Origin: Oscillospiraceae bacterium
GTDB lineage: Bacteria; Bacillota; Clostridia; Oscillospirales; Ruminococcaceae
NCBI GenBank assembly: GCA_019413245.1
Contig: DXNX01000173.1
Location: forward strand, 1-5,378
Direction of reading: 5' to 3'
DNA length: 5,378 nucleotides
Of this stretch, positions 1 to 5,378 are shown in pieces (within the stretch, counting starts at the first letter, position 1; the number at the start of each line of letters is the position of its first letter). A program made the translations under genes and the position numbers. The notes beneath the pieces were generated by a model. It was not told the DNA's origin, did no database searches, and saw only the letters and a program-made list of their open reading frames with translations.

Positions 1-186
1 GTGCTGTACAAGTGTGAGCGGTGCGGGGTGGTATCCGGGGAATATCAGTGGAAGCAGGCGAGCAAGCGGGGGCGGTTCGTGGCAGAAAATCCGGCGGCGG
101 AGGCCAGAGGTTTCCACCTGAATACGCTGGCATCCACCTTCTGCTCCTGGAAAGAGATCGTCCACAAGTGCCTTGTGGCAAAATAA
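1..186 (+). CDS. Terminase large subunit, partial: end of the ATPase-side piece before the premature stop
   Basis: This is the tail of the upstream part of the GpA-type terminase, cut by the left edge of the window; the GTG at position 1 is an internal codon, not a start. It shows a CxxC pair (Cys5 and Cys8 of the visible frame, 'YKCERCG'), which in GpA proteins is half of a zinc-binding site between the ATPase and nuclease domains. The family block 'GFHLNTLASTFCSWKEIV' follows. The frame ends at TAA 184-186, immediately before what should be the link to the nuclease. If translated as it stands, this piece would contain the packaging ATPase but lack the DNA-cutting domain. The first half of the zinc site and the Walker motifs would lie to the left of the window and cannot be checked. 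Confidence 0.7.
   Translation: MLYKCERCGVVSGEYQWKQASKRGRFVAENPAAEARGFHLNTLASTFCSWKEIVHKCLVAK
184..186 (+). other. Premature in-frame TAA stop inside the terminase gene
   Basis: Codon 62 of the visible terminase frame is TAA, flanked by 'VAK' before and 'QLDQGNPEG' after. The residues on both sides fit the continuous family pattern, so nothing appears to be inserted or lost. TAA also ends four other genes in this window (at 1036, 1273, 3985 and 4354), so a global reassignment of TAA is unlikely. The following bases CAGCTT faintly resemble the CAR-YYA context that favours stop readthrough in some plant viruses, but this is not evidence of readthrough in bacteria. Confidence 0.85.
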
Positions 187-206
187 CAGCTTGACCAGGG
201 AAACCC

Positions 207-212
207 GGAGGG
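207..212 (+). promoter_or_regulatory. Shine-Dalgarno-like GGAGGG near the possible terminase restart
   Basis: GGAGGG sits about 20 bases after the premature stop and ends one base before ATG 214. The sequence is good, but the spacing is much shorter than the usual 5-9 bases, and the next in-frame GTG (226) is rather far away. Because these bases also encode the conserved 'PEG' of the terminase, the match is probably coincidental. It could at best support weak reinitiation after the stop. Confidence 0.25.
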
Positions 213-213
213 C

Positions 214-1038
214 ATGAAAGTCTGGGTGAACACGGAGCTGGGCGAGACCTGGGAGGAGCGGGGCGAGCAGGTGGAGGACACTGTGCTGCTGAACCGCAGA
301 GAGGTTTACGATGCGGATGTGCCGGACGGGGTGCTGGTGCTGACAGCGGGCGTGGATGTCCAGGACGACCGGTTTGAGGTGGAAGTGGTCGGCTGGGGTG
401 TCGGAAAGGAGAGCTGGGGCATACGGTATCAGAAGATTTACGGCGATATGCTCAAAGAACAGGTATGGCAAGACCTGGACGCTTTTCTGCTTTCCGGTTT
501 CAAGAAAAAGGACGGAACGACGCTGCATATCATAAGCGCCTGCGTTGACAGCGGCGGCCACCATACCGATCAGGTTTATCGCTTCACCAGAGACCGGTGG
601 GAAAGAAAAGTGTGGGCCATCAAAGGAAAGGGCGGCAGCGATGTGCCATACATCCGAAACCCGACTACGAACAACCGCGTAAAAACGCCGCTGTTCATCA
701 TCGGCGTGGACGCAGGAAAAGCGCTGCTATATCAGCGGCTCAGGCATGAGACCAAGGGGCCGAACTACTGCCACTTCCCGGAGAATGAGGCGGCGGGATA
801 TGACGAGGAATACTTTCGGGGCCTTACTGCGGAGAAGATGGTGGTACGGTTCCGAAAGGGGCGGAGCGTGGTTGTATGGGAGCTGAAAGACAGTAAGCAC
901 AAGCGGAACGAACCGCTTGACCTGCGCAATTACGCCACGGCGGCGCTGGAAATCGCAAACCCGGTGCTGCAAATGACGGACGGAGCGCCGCAGCCGAGGA
1001 AGCGGCAGGCGGGCCGCCGGATGCGAGGAGGTATATAA
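214..1038 (+). CDS. Terminase large subunit, C-terminal nuclease domain fragment (GpA family)
   Basis: The 274 codons from ATG 214 cover the endonuclease half of the phage terminase, which cuts concatemeric DNA at the start and end of packaging. Three acidic blocks typical of the GpA nuclease are visible: 'TAGVDVQDDRFE' (Asp48), 'ACVDSGGHHTDQ' (Asp112) and 'IGVDAGK' (Asp166); these are the probable metal-binding residues. The end is basic (KHKRNEPLDLRNYA..., then an Arg-rich tail), as is usual for the family. ATG 214 is simply the first Met after the TAA at 184-186, in the same frame. A GGAGGG at 207-212 lies only one or two bases from it, too close for efficient initiation, so this start is doubtful. 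The nuclease half is intact, with no further stop or frameshift. The stop codon abuts the next gene directly. Confidence 0.8.
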   Translation: MKVWVNTELGETWEERGEQVEDTVLLNRREVYDADVPDGVLVLTAGVDVQDDRFEVEVVGWGVGKESWGIRYQKIYGDMLKEQVWQDLDAFLLSGFKKKDGTTLHIISACVDSGGHHTDQVYRFTRDRWERKVWAIKGKGGSDVPYIRNPTTNNRVKTPLFIIGVDAGKALLYQRLRHETKGPNYCHFPENEAAGYDEEYFRGLTAEKMVVRFRKGRSVVVWELKDSKHKRNEPLDLRNYATAALEIANPVLQMTDGAPQPRKRQAGRRMRGGI

Positions 1039-1275
1039 ATGGCTGTTTTTTCAAAAGAGCTTTGCCAAAAAAAGCTGAACACATGGATGAAAGCGGAGGA
1101 GGCAATCGCAACTGGGCAGAGCTATCAGATCGGGAGCAGAATGCTGACCCGAGCAGATTTGAAGCAGGTTCGGGAGGAAATGGAATACTGGGCCGGGAAA
1201 CTGGCCGAGGCGTCCGCAGAGGAGAAGCACGGGGGCCGGAACCGGAGTTATCGGGCCGTGGCCCGTGACCTATAA
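1039..1275 (+). CDS. Small head protein in the gpW position (DUF6148-like)
   Basis: This 78-residue protein lies between terminase and portal, the place of lambda gpW. It looks like the DUF6148 proteins common in phages of Firmicutes: a short helical N-terminal part ('LNTWMKAEEAIATGQSY', residues 14-30), a small turn ('QIGSRMLTRADL'), and a second helix ('KQVREEMEYWAGKLAEA', residues 43-59), then a basic tail. The plan of helix, short hairpin and helix resembles gpW, which seals the portal after DNA packaging and helps join the tail; the exact role is inferred from position and shape. ATG 1039 directly follows the terminase stop, and GAGGAGG at 1025-1031 gives seven bases of spacing, so the start is secure. 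It is probably translationally coupled to the terminase frame. The family name is from memory of the pattern, not from a search. Confidence 0.75.
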   Translation: MAVFSKELCQKKLNTWMKAEEAIATGQSYQIGSRMLTRADLKQVREEMEYWAGKLAEASAEEKHGGRNRSYRAVARDL

Positions 1276-1286
1276 GGAGGGCAGGC

Positions 1287-2888
1287 ATGGCGAAACCGAA
1301 CATCTTTGACCGGGCGGTGATTGCCGTTGCCCCTGTCCATGCGGCAAAGCGGGCGGCGGCCAGAGCCGCCCTGTCGGTAATCAACAGCGGATATGGAAAC
1401 TACGGCGCGAACCTGACCAAAAAGAGCATGAGGGGCTGGGAGTTCTACGGCGGCAGCCCGAAAGAGGACATCGAGGACAACATCAATGTGCTGCGCCAGC
1501 GGAGCCGAGATGCCTATATGGGCATCCCGACTGCGGCGGCGGCACTGAAAACCATGCGAACCAATGTGATCGCAGGCGGACTGATGCCTGCGCCGCAGAT
1601 CGACGGGGAGTATTTGGGGCTGAGTGAGGAGGAAATGGAGCGGCTGCAAGCGCAGATCGTCCGGGAATTTTCGCTGTGGGCGGATACTCCGGTGTGCGAC
1701 GCAGAGAGGATAGATAACTTCTACCAGCTCCAGCAGCTCGCATTCATGGGATACCTGATGAACGGGGACGAAATCGCCCTGTTGCCGATGAAAAGGCAGG
1801 TGGGCCAGCCATACGACCTGCGGGTGCAGCTGGTGGAGGCGGACAGGGTGTGCAGCCCGGACGGGTTCGACCGGCTGATGCCATGCACGGTGCAGGGGTA
1901 CAAGGTACACAGCATTGTGCAAGGGGTCGAAACAGACGCAGACGGGATGGTGGTCGCCTACTGGGTGTGCAACCATCACCCGCTGGGCAGCCACAGCGCC
2001 ACGGATGCGGACGGCATTACCTGGAAGCGGGTAGAGGCGTATGGAGCGAAAACGGGCCGAAGAAATGTCCTCCATGTGATGAACCGGGAACGAGCGGGCC
2101 AGAGGCGCGGCGTCCCGATCTTGGCCCCGGTTCTGGAGAGCCTGAAACAGCTTGGGAGATATACGGACGCTGAAATCACAGCGGCGGTGATCTCAGCCAT
2201 GTTTACGGTGTTCGTAAAGAGCCAGAACCCGACCGAGGGCAGACCGTTCGGAGAAATGATACCGGCGGAGGAACTGATCGACCGAGGCGACGAGAACAGC
2301 ATTGAGCTGGGGCCGGGGGCCATTATCGACCTGAACCCAGGCGAGGAAGTCCAGTTCGCAGACCCGAAGCACCCAAACACAGGGTATGACGCATTTACCA
2401 ATGCGACCATTCGGATGATCGGGGCGGCGCTGGAGATACCGCCGGAAGTCATGCTGAAACAGTTCTCCACCAGCTACTCAGCGGCCAGGGGCGCACTCAA
2501 TGAGTTCTGGCGCACCTGCGGTATGCAGCGGGACTGGTTTGCGGACGACTTCTGCCAGCCGGTGTATGAAGAGTGGTTCACAGAGGCTGTGGCCCGAGGG
2601 CGCATATCGGCTCCGGGATATTTCAGTGACCCGGCTATACGAAAGGCGTACACGGCCTGTTCGTGGAATGGCCCGGCCAGAACGAACCTGAACCCAGTGC
2701 AGGAAGTAACGGCGGCCATCAAGAGGGTGGAGGCTTGTTTCAGCACCGCCCAGGAGGAGACTGCCCAAATGACCGGCGGGGACTATAACCGCAACATCAA
2801 GCAGCGAGTGATGGAAGCCAAGCGAAAGCGCGAGGTGGATGTAATCGGAAGCCCGGATGAACCGTTTAAGCCGGTGGAGGGCGAATAG
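1287..2888 (+). CDS. Phage portal protein, lambda family
   Basis: This is the complete 533-residue portal, the subunit of the dodecameric ring at one capsid vertex through which DNA enters and leaves and to which terminase and tail bind. The length equals that of lambda gpB. Family blocks appear in order: 'RSRDAYMGIPTAAAAL' (residues 72-87) and 'TNVIAGGL' (92-99); 'FYQLQQLAFMGYLMNGDE' (145-162); 'LRVQLVEADRV' (178-188); 'RAGQRRGVPILAPVLESLKQ' (269-288), followed by 'RYTDAEITAAVISAMFTVF'; 'IGAALEIPPEVML' (378-390) and 'SYSAARGAL' (396-404); 'PVYEEWFTEAVARG' (425-438); and 'NPVQEV' (469-474). The C-terminal tail is charged and proline-rich. AAGGAGGG at 1274-1281 overlaps the stop of the preceding gene and is well spaced from ATG 1287. 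The gene ends in TAG 2886-2888, the only TAG stop in the window. No damage is seen. Confidence 0.96.
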   Translation: MAKPNIFDRAVIAVAPVHAAKRAAARAALSVINSGYGNYGANLTKKSMRGWEFYGGSPKEDIEDNINVLRQRSRDAYMGIPTAAAALKTMRTNVIAGGLMPAPQIDGEYLGLSEEEMERLQAQIVREFSLWADTPVCDAERIDNFYQLQQLAFMGYLMNGDEIALLPMKRQVGQPYDLRVQLVEADRVCSPDGFDRLMPCTVQGYKVHSIVQGVETDADGMVVAYWVCNHHPLGSHSATDADGITWKRVEAYGAKTGRRNVLHVMNRERAGQRRGVPILAPVLESLKQLGRYTDAEITAAVISAMFTVFVKSQNPTEGRPFGEMIPAEELIDRGDENSIELGPGAIIDLNPGEEVQFADPKHPNTGYDAFTNATIRMIGAALEIPPEVMLKQFSTSYSAARGALNEFWRTCGMQRDWFADDFCQPVYEEWFTEAVARGRISAPGYFSDPAIRKAYTACSWNGPARTNLNPVQEVTAAIKRVEACFSTAQEETAQMTGGDYNRNIKQRVMEAKRKREVDVIGSPDEPFKPVEGE

Positions 2889-2892
2889 GAGG
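2887..2892 (+). promoter_or_regulatory. Ribosome binding site AGGAGG that fixes the protease start at 2902
   Basis: AGGAGG overlaps the portal stop codon and lies nine bases before ATG 2902. An upstream in-frame ATG at 2857 is inside the portal gene, has no comparable site before it, and would add 15 basic residues not expected for the family. The start at 2902 is therefore chosen. Confidence 0.8.
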
Positions 2893-2901
2893 ATAGAGAC
2901 A

Positions 2902-3987
2902 ATGCCGGAAAACAAGAAATTCTGGAAGTTCTGCAACCAGGTGGGAAACACCGTGGAGCTGTTGCTTTACGGAGACATCTCGCAAACGAGCTGGTGGGGC
3001 GATGAAGTGACGCCGAGACAGTTCGCGGAGGAGCTGGCAGGACTGGGGGCGCTGGACAAGATCGTGGTGCGCATCAACAGCGGCGGTGGAGATGTGTTTG
3101 CCGCCCAGGCAATCGGAAATCAGCTGGAGCAGCACCCGGCGGAGGTGACGGCCAAGATCGACGGGCTGTGTGCCAGCGCGGCAACCATTGTGGCCTGTCA
3201 CTGCGGAAAGGTGATCGCAGCCAACGACAGCACCTACATGGTGCATCCGGTTCGCATGGGCGCATACGGCTACTACAACGCCGAGGAGCTGAAAAAGTAC
3301 ATTGAGGCGCTGGACGCCATCCGGGAGAGCATCACGGGCCTGTACGCCAAAAAGACCGGCAGAGAAAAGGACGAAGTGGCCGGGTGGATGGATGAAACGA
3401 AATGGTGGACAGCCCAGCAGGCCAAGGAGAACGGCTTCATCGACGAGCTGGTGGACGATGCAGAGGAAACCGTCGTGGAAAACCGGGACGGGATGCTGTT
3501 CGTGAACAGCGTCAATATGCACTTGCCTTTCGACAAGGCACCTGACTTTGTGCAAAGCAGCAAGGCAGCAAAAACCGCCGCCGACTGTTTTGTAAATAAA
3601 AATTGCCATAAGGAGGTAAAAAACATGGCAAACGAGATCAAGACCGTGGACGATCTGCGCGGGGCCTATCCCGCACTGGTCAACGAGATCGAGGAGGCGG
3701 CGGCGCAGCAGGCCAGAAGCGACGAGCGCCAGCGCATCCAGGACATCGAGGAAATGGCCCTGCCTGGCAGCGAGGAGCAGACCTTTGAGGCCAAGTACAC
3801 CAAGCCCATCAGCGCAAGCACCTATGCCAAGGCCGCTATGAAGAAAGCCAAGGAGCAGGGCAACGCATGGCTGAATGGGGCAAAGAACGACGCCGAGCAT
3901 CTGGACGGCGTGAAGAAGGAGACGCCGGGGAACGGCGAGCAGGACGAGTTCATGGACGCCATCAAGTCCATGGGCGGCAAGAAGTAA
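2902..3987 (+). CDS. ClpP-type head maturation protease with C-terminal scaffold domain (lambda C/Nu3-like)
   Basis: This 361-residue protein combines an S14-type serine protease (about residues 1-195) with a scaffold-like tail (about 242-361). It corresponds to lambda gpC, which digests the scaffold and itself inside the procapsid. The ClpP fold is visible in 'VRINSGGGDVFAAQAIGNQL' (oxyanion-loop region), 'GLCASAAT' with nucleophile Ser92, 'YMVHP' with His115, and 'WWTAQQAKENGFIDEL' near the domain end. The third catalytic residue is less certain: 'WMDET' (Asp164/Glu165) is the candidate, since a rough alignment puts a Thr where ClpP has its Asp. After an AT-rich linker (3588-3624, about a quarter G+C) comes a charged helical segment rich in Ala, Glu and Lys, with its own start at 3625. 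The start at ATG 2902 is chosen for AGGAGG at 2887-2892. The product acts in the capsid shell before DNA entry. Confidence 0.93.
   Translation: MPENKKFWKFCNQVGNTVELLLYGDISQTSWWGDEVTPRQFAEELAGLGALDKIVVRINSGGGDVFAAQAIGNQLEQHPAEVTAKIDGLCASAATIVACHCGKVIAANDSTYMVHPVRMGAYGYYNAEELKKYIEALDAIRESITGLYAKKTGREKDEVAGWMDETKWWTAQQAKENGFIDELVDDAEETVVENRDGMLFVNSVNMHLPFDKAPDFVQSSKAAKTAADCFVNKNCHKEVKNMANEIKTVDDLRGAYPALVNEIEEAAAQQARSDERQRIQDIEEMALPGSEEQTFEAKYTKPISASTYAKAAMKKAKEQGNAWLNGAKNDAEHLDGVKKETPGNGEQDEFMDAIKSMGGKK
3609..3616 (+). promoter_or_regulatory. Internal ribosome binding site TAAGGAGG for the nested scaffold start
   Basis: TAAGGAGG(T) is a near-perfect complement to the 3' end of 16S rRNA. It lies inside the protease frame, eight bases before an in-frame ATG at 3625, in a locally AT-rich stretch. 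It is as good as any gene-start site in the window, so internal initiation is very likely. Confidence 0.8.
3625..3987 (+). CDS. Nested scaffold protein (Nu3-like), in-frame internal start within the protease gene
   Basis: Initiation at ATG 3625 would give a 120-residue protein identical to the C-terminal third of the protease. In lambda the scaffold Nu3 is made in just this way, from an in-frame start inside C, so that much more scaffold than protease is produced. The product is highly charged and probably mostly helical: 'TVDDLRGAYPALVNEIEEAA' near residues 7-26, then 'QQARSDERQRIQDIEEMAL', an Ala/Lys-rich middle, and an acidic-then-basic end ('EQDEFMDAIKSMGGKK'). The C-terminal tail, as in other scaffolds, may contact the capsid protein. 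Support is the strong site at 3609-3616 and the change in base composition and codon use at this point. The scaffold role is inferred from position and from the lambda parallel; no sequence match to Nu3 itself is claimed. Confidence 0.7.
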   Translation: MANEIKTVDDLRGAYPALVNEIEEAAAQQARSDERQRIQDIEEMALPGSEEQTFEAKYTKPISASTYAKAAMKKAKEQGNAWLNGAKNDAEHLDGVKKETPGNGEQDEFMDAIKSMGGKK

Positions 3988-3999
3988 GGAGGAGCGAAC

Positions 4000-4356
4000 A
4001 TGAGTATGGATTTGGCGAAAAAGACCTTTTCCACCCAGCCTGACTATCTGATCGCCGGGACGGCGGAGATCGTCACTGCGGCAAAGGAGGCGGCAGCCGC
4101 ATTGAAGCGCGGCGCTCCCGTGGTGCTGGACAGCTCCGGCAAGCTGGCCGCTGTGACGGTGAGCGGGAGTACGGGGAACTATAAGACCGAGGCCACCGGC
4201 CTGTATGGCATTCTCGCGGAGGATGTAAAGAGCGGAGAGCAGGGCGTTGTGTACCTGAGCGGCGAGTTTTTTGCCGATGCACTGGTGCTGCCTGCCAATG
4301 GCTCTGCGGCGGATTTGGAGGTTCCTTTCCGCGCACTGGGCATCTTTTTGAAGTAA
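4000..4356 (+). CDS. Head decoration protein (lambda gpD-like)
   Basis: This complete 118-residue protein lies between the scaffold and the capsid protein, the place of lambda gpD (110 residues). gpD trimers bind the outside of the expanded capsid and stabilise it against the pressure of packaged DNA. The pattern fits the family: an N-terminal arm ('KTFSTQPDYLIAG', residues 8-20), a beta segment 'RGAPVVLDSSGKLAAV' (37-52), then 'GLYGILAEDVKSGEQGVVYLSGEFFADAL' in two adjoining blocks (67-84 and 85-95), matching the '..aILA.dvd....v..y..Ge' core. It ends with a hydrophobic 'RALGIFLK'. ATG 4000 is chosen because AAGGAGG at 3986-3992 is seven bases away; a second ATG at 4006 would be a slightly worse fit. 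The ribosome binding site overlaps the stop of the preceding gene. Confidence 0.88.
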   Translation: MSMDLAKKTFSTQPDYLIAGTAEIVTAAKEAAAALKRGAPVVLDSSGKLAAVTVSGSTGNYKTEATGLYGILAEDVKSGEQGVVYLSGEFFADALVLPANGSAADLEVPFRALGIFLK

Positions 4357-4369
4357 GGAGGAAACTTTA

Positions 4370-5378
4370 ATGGCTAACGAAGTGAATATTTACAGCCCTC
4401 GCTATCTGGCGGAGGTCGTGCGGCAGGCGCCCCCTGTCCGCACCTATTTCCGAGACACTTTCTTTACCAATGTCAAGCCGTTCTCCACCGAGCGGGTGGA
4501 CATTGACCTGGTGAAGGGCGACCGGCGCATGGCGGCGTTTGTGCATCCCCGCCTGGGCGGCAAGGTGCTGACGGCAAACGGCTACACCACCGAGAGCTAC
4601 AAGCCCCCTCTGGTGAACCCCTATGATGTGACAACGGCTGACCAGCTTATGACCCGTCTGCCGGGAGAGGATTTGTACAGCGGTATGACCCCCGCCCAGC
4701 GGGCGGCTCAGAAGCTGATGGAGGAGTACGCCACCCTGAATGATGCCACCACCCGCAGGGAGGAGTGGATGGCCGTTCAGGCAATCGTGACAGGCACCAT
4801 CCCCATTGTGGGCGAGGGCGTGAATGAGGTCATTGACTTCGGTTTCACCAACAAGATAACTCTGAGCGGTGAAAACAAGTGGGGCGGCACCAAGGCTGAC
4901 ATCCTGGGCAACCTGGGCGACTGGACTGACAAGGTGCTGACCGGCGGCTTTGCCAATGTGGATATGGCAATTTTGGGCAAGGAGGCCAAGAAGAAATTCT
5001 TTGCCGATGCCAATGTCCAGAAGATGATGGACAACCGCCGTATGAACATGGGAGAGATCAATCCCCGTGACCTGCCCAACGGCGTGAAGTACCTGGGGCA
5101 CCTGACTGACCCAAGCCTTGATCTGTACGCCTACGGCGAAGTGTACTACGACGACTGGACAAACCCGGAGGAGCCTGCCACCAAGCCGCTCATTCCCGAC
5201 AATGCGGTTATCCTGATTAGTTCCCACCCGAACTATATGATGGCCTATGGTGCCTGCACCTACATTGAGCAGGCGAGCGACCTGTGGGTGACCTCTCAGA
5301 CCAGCCGCCTGCTGCGCAGCTATGTGGAGCATCACCCTGACCGCCGCATGGTGGAATTGCAGGCCCACCCCCTGCCCA
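4370..5378 (+). CDS. Major capsid protein (lambda gpE family), 3' end cut by the window
   Basis: An open frame from ATG 4370 runs off the right edge after 336 codons. It is the HK97-fold shell protein of the gpE family; lambda gpE has 341 residues, and comparison suggests only the last 15-25 residues are missing here. Recognisable parts are the N-terminal 'YSPRYLAEVV', the block 'FTNVKPFSTERVDIDLVKG' (32-50) followed by 'AAFVHPRLGG', 'PYDVTTADQLMTRLPGED' (84-101), 'REEWMAVQAIVTG' (130-142), 'VDMAILGKEAKKKFF' (197-211), 'PDNAVILISSHP' (276-287), and near the end 'WVTSQTSRLLRSYVEHHPDR' with 'MVELQAHPLP'. AAGGAGG at 4355-4361 overlaps the previous stop and is eight bases from the start. Codon use is strongly biased (proline CCC, arginine CGC/CGT), as expected for a very abundant protein. 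No stop or frameshift is seen. Confidence 0.95.
   Translation, partial: MANEVNIYSPRYLAEVVRQAPPVRTYFRDTFFTNVKPFSTERVDIDLVKGDRRMAAFVHPRLGGKVLTANGYTTESYKPPLVNPYDVTTADQLMTRLPGEDLYSGMTPAQRAAQKLMEEYATLNDATTRREEWMAVQAIVTGTIPIVGEGVNEVIDFGFTNKITLSGENKWGGTKADILGNLGDWTDKVLTGGFANVDMAILGKEAKKKFFADANVQKMMDNRRMNMGEINPRDLPNGVKYLGHLTDPSLDLYAYGEVYYDDWTNPEEPATKPLIPDNAVILISSHPNYMMAYGACTYIEQASDLWVTSQTSRLLRSYVEHHPDRRMVELQAHPLP

Larger units (their letters stand above)
1..1038 (+). pseudogene. Phage terminase large subunit (GpA family), 3' part, split by an in-frame stop
   Basis: This is the reading frame of the DNA-packaging motor/nuclease, open from the left edge to TAA 1036-1038 except for one TAA at 184-186. 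Reading through that codon gives a continuous match to the GpA pattern: a CxxC zinc-binding remnant, the 'GFHLN' and 'SW.EIV' block, then 'KVWVNTELGETWEE', then the nuclease domain. There is no length change around the stop, so a single-base substitution (for example CAA, GAA or AAA to TAA) explains it. The ATPase domain with the Walker motifs lies upstream of the window; GpA proteins are usually about 550-650 residues, so roughly the last 345 codons are visible. Whether the gene is dead, works as two pieces, is suppressed, or reflects a sequencing error cannot be decided here. The family assignment is firm; the pseudogene status is an inference. Confidence 0.75.

Noticed and set aside
1..186. 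A free-standing small CxxC zinc-finger gene starting at GTG 1
   Set aside because: The sequence continues in frame into the terminase and matches the GpA linker; the GTG is just the first codon at the window edge.
184..186. Reassignment of TAA to an amino acid in this phage
   Set aside because: Four other genes here end in TAA at the expected family length, followed at once by the next gene's start signal.
1248..2075. 275-codon open frame on the minus strand opposite the portal gene
   Set aside because: The portal match on the plus strand is unmistakable, and the reverse translation is rich in His, Arg and Pro with no coherent motif.
1850..2173. 107-codon plus-strand frame inside the portal gene
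   Set aside because: It is out of frame with the portal, very rich in Gly, Arg and Pro, and has no family pattern.
2857..2901. Earlier in-frame ATG for the protease, overlapping the portal end
   Set aside because: It lacks a well-placed ribosome binding site, whereas ATG 2902 follows AGGAGG overlapping the portal stop.
2866..3900. 344-codon open frame on the minus strand opposite the protease-scaffold gene
   Set aside because: It is a shadow of the forward gene, with a Cys/His/Leu/Val-rich translation and no ribosome binding site or family pattern that I can see.
4367..5368. 333-codon open frame on the minus strand opposite the capsid gene
   Set aside because: It mirrors a highly codon-biased GC-rich gene; its translation is low-complexity, rich in His, Val, Gly and Leu, with no recognisable domain, and the forward frame is a clear capsid protein.
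1..5378. A defence system, retroelement, CRISPR array or other accessory cargo
   Set aside because: Every base is accounted for by head-morphogenesis genes with gaps of at most 13 bases; there is no room for cargo and I saw no repeat array or structured RNA.

Overview
The window is one continuous, forward-strand head-morphogenesis module of a lambda-type tailed phage or prophage. In order it holds the large terminase subunit (GpA-type, 3' part only), a small gpW-position/DUF6148-like protein, the portal protein, a ClpP-type head maturation protease with an in-frame nested scaffold start, a gpD-like head decoration protein, and the major capsid protein E (cut by the right edge). This is the lambda order A-W-B-C/Nu3-D-E. 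Strong AAGGAGG-type ribosome binding sites at almost every gene, GC-rich codons and the DUF6148-like protein suggest a Gram-positive host, plausibly a GC-rich gut Clostridia/Oscillospirales bacterium. The host assignment is an inference; no host gene, integrase or attachment site is present to confirm it.

Layout: 1-1038 carries the end of the terminase, including the last part of the zinc-binding/linker region and the whole nuclease domain, but an in-frame TAA at 184-186 splits it. 1039-1275 encodes the 78-residue gpW-position protein. 1287-2888 encodes the complete 533-residue portal. 2902-3987 encodes the 361-residue protease-scaffold, with a second strongly primed in-frame ATG at 3625 that would give a separate 120-residue scaffold. 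4000-4356 encodes the 118-residue decoration protein. 4370 to the right edge encodes the first 336 residues of the capsid protein, probably all but the last few tens of residues. Gaps between genes are 0-13 bases. I see no internal promoter, terminator, RNA gene, mobile element or CRISPR array.

Together these proteins build and fill the capsid. The scaffold and capsid protein assemble a procapsid around the portal, the protease clears the scaffold, the terminase pumps in DNA, the decoration protein stabilises the expanded shell, and the small connector protein helps close the portal vertex for tail joining.

The module is of a well-known kind and I do not see a new biological system. The points worth a second look are the nonsense codon that separates the terminase motor from its nuclease, the Nu3-like nested scaffold start, and an abrupt change in codon choice (proline CCC absent upstream, common downstream) exactly at the scaffold start. 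The last point suggests a recombination joint or expression-driven codon selection.
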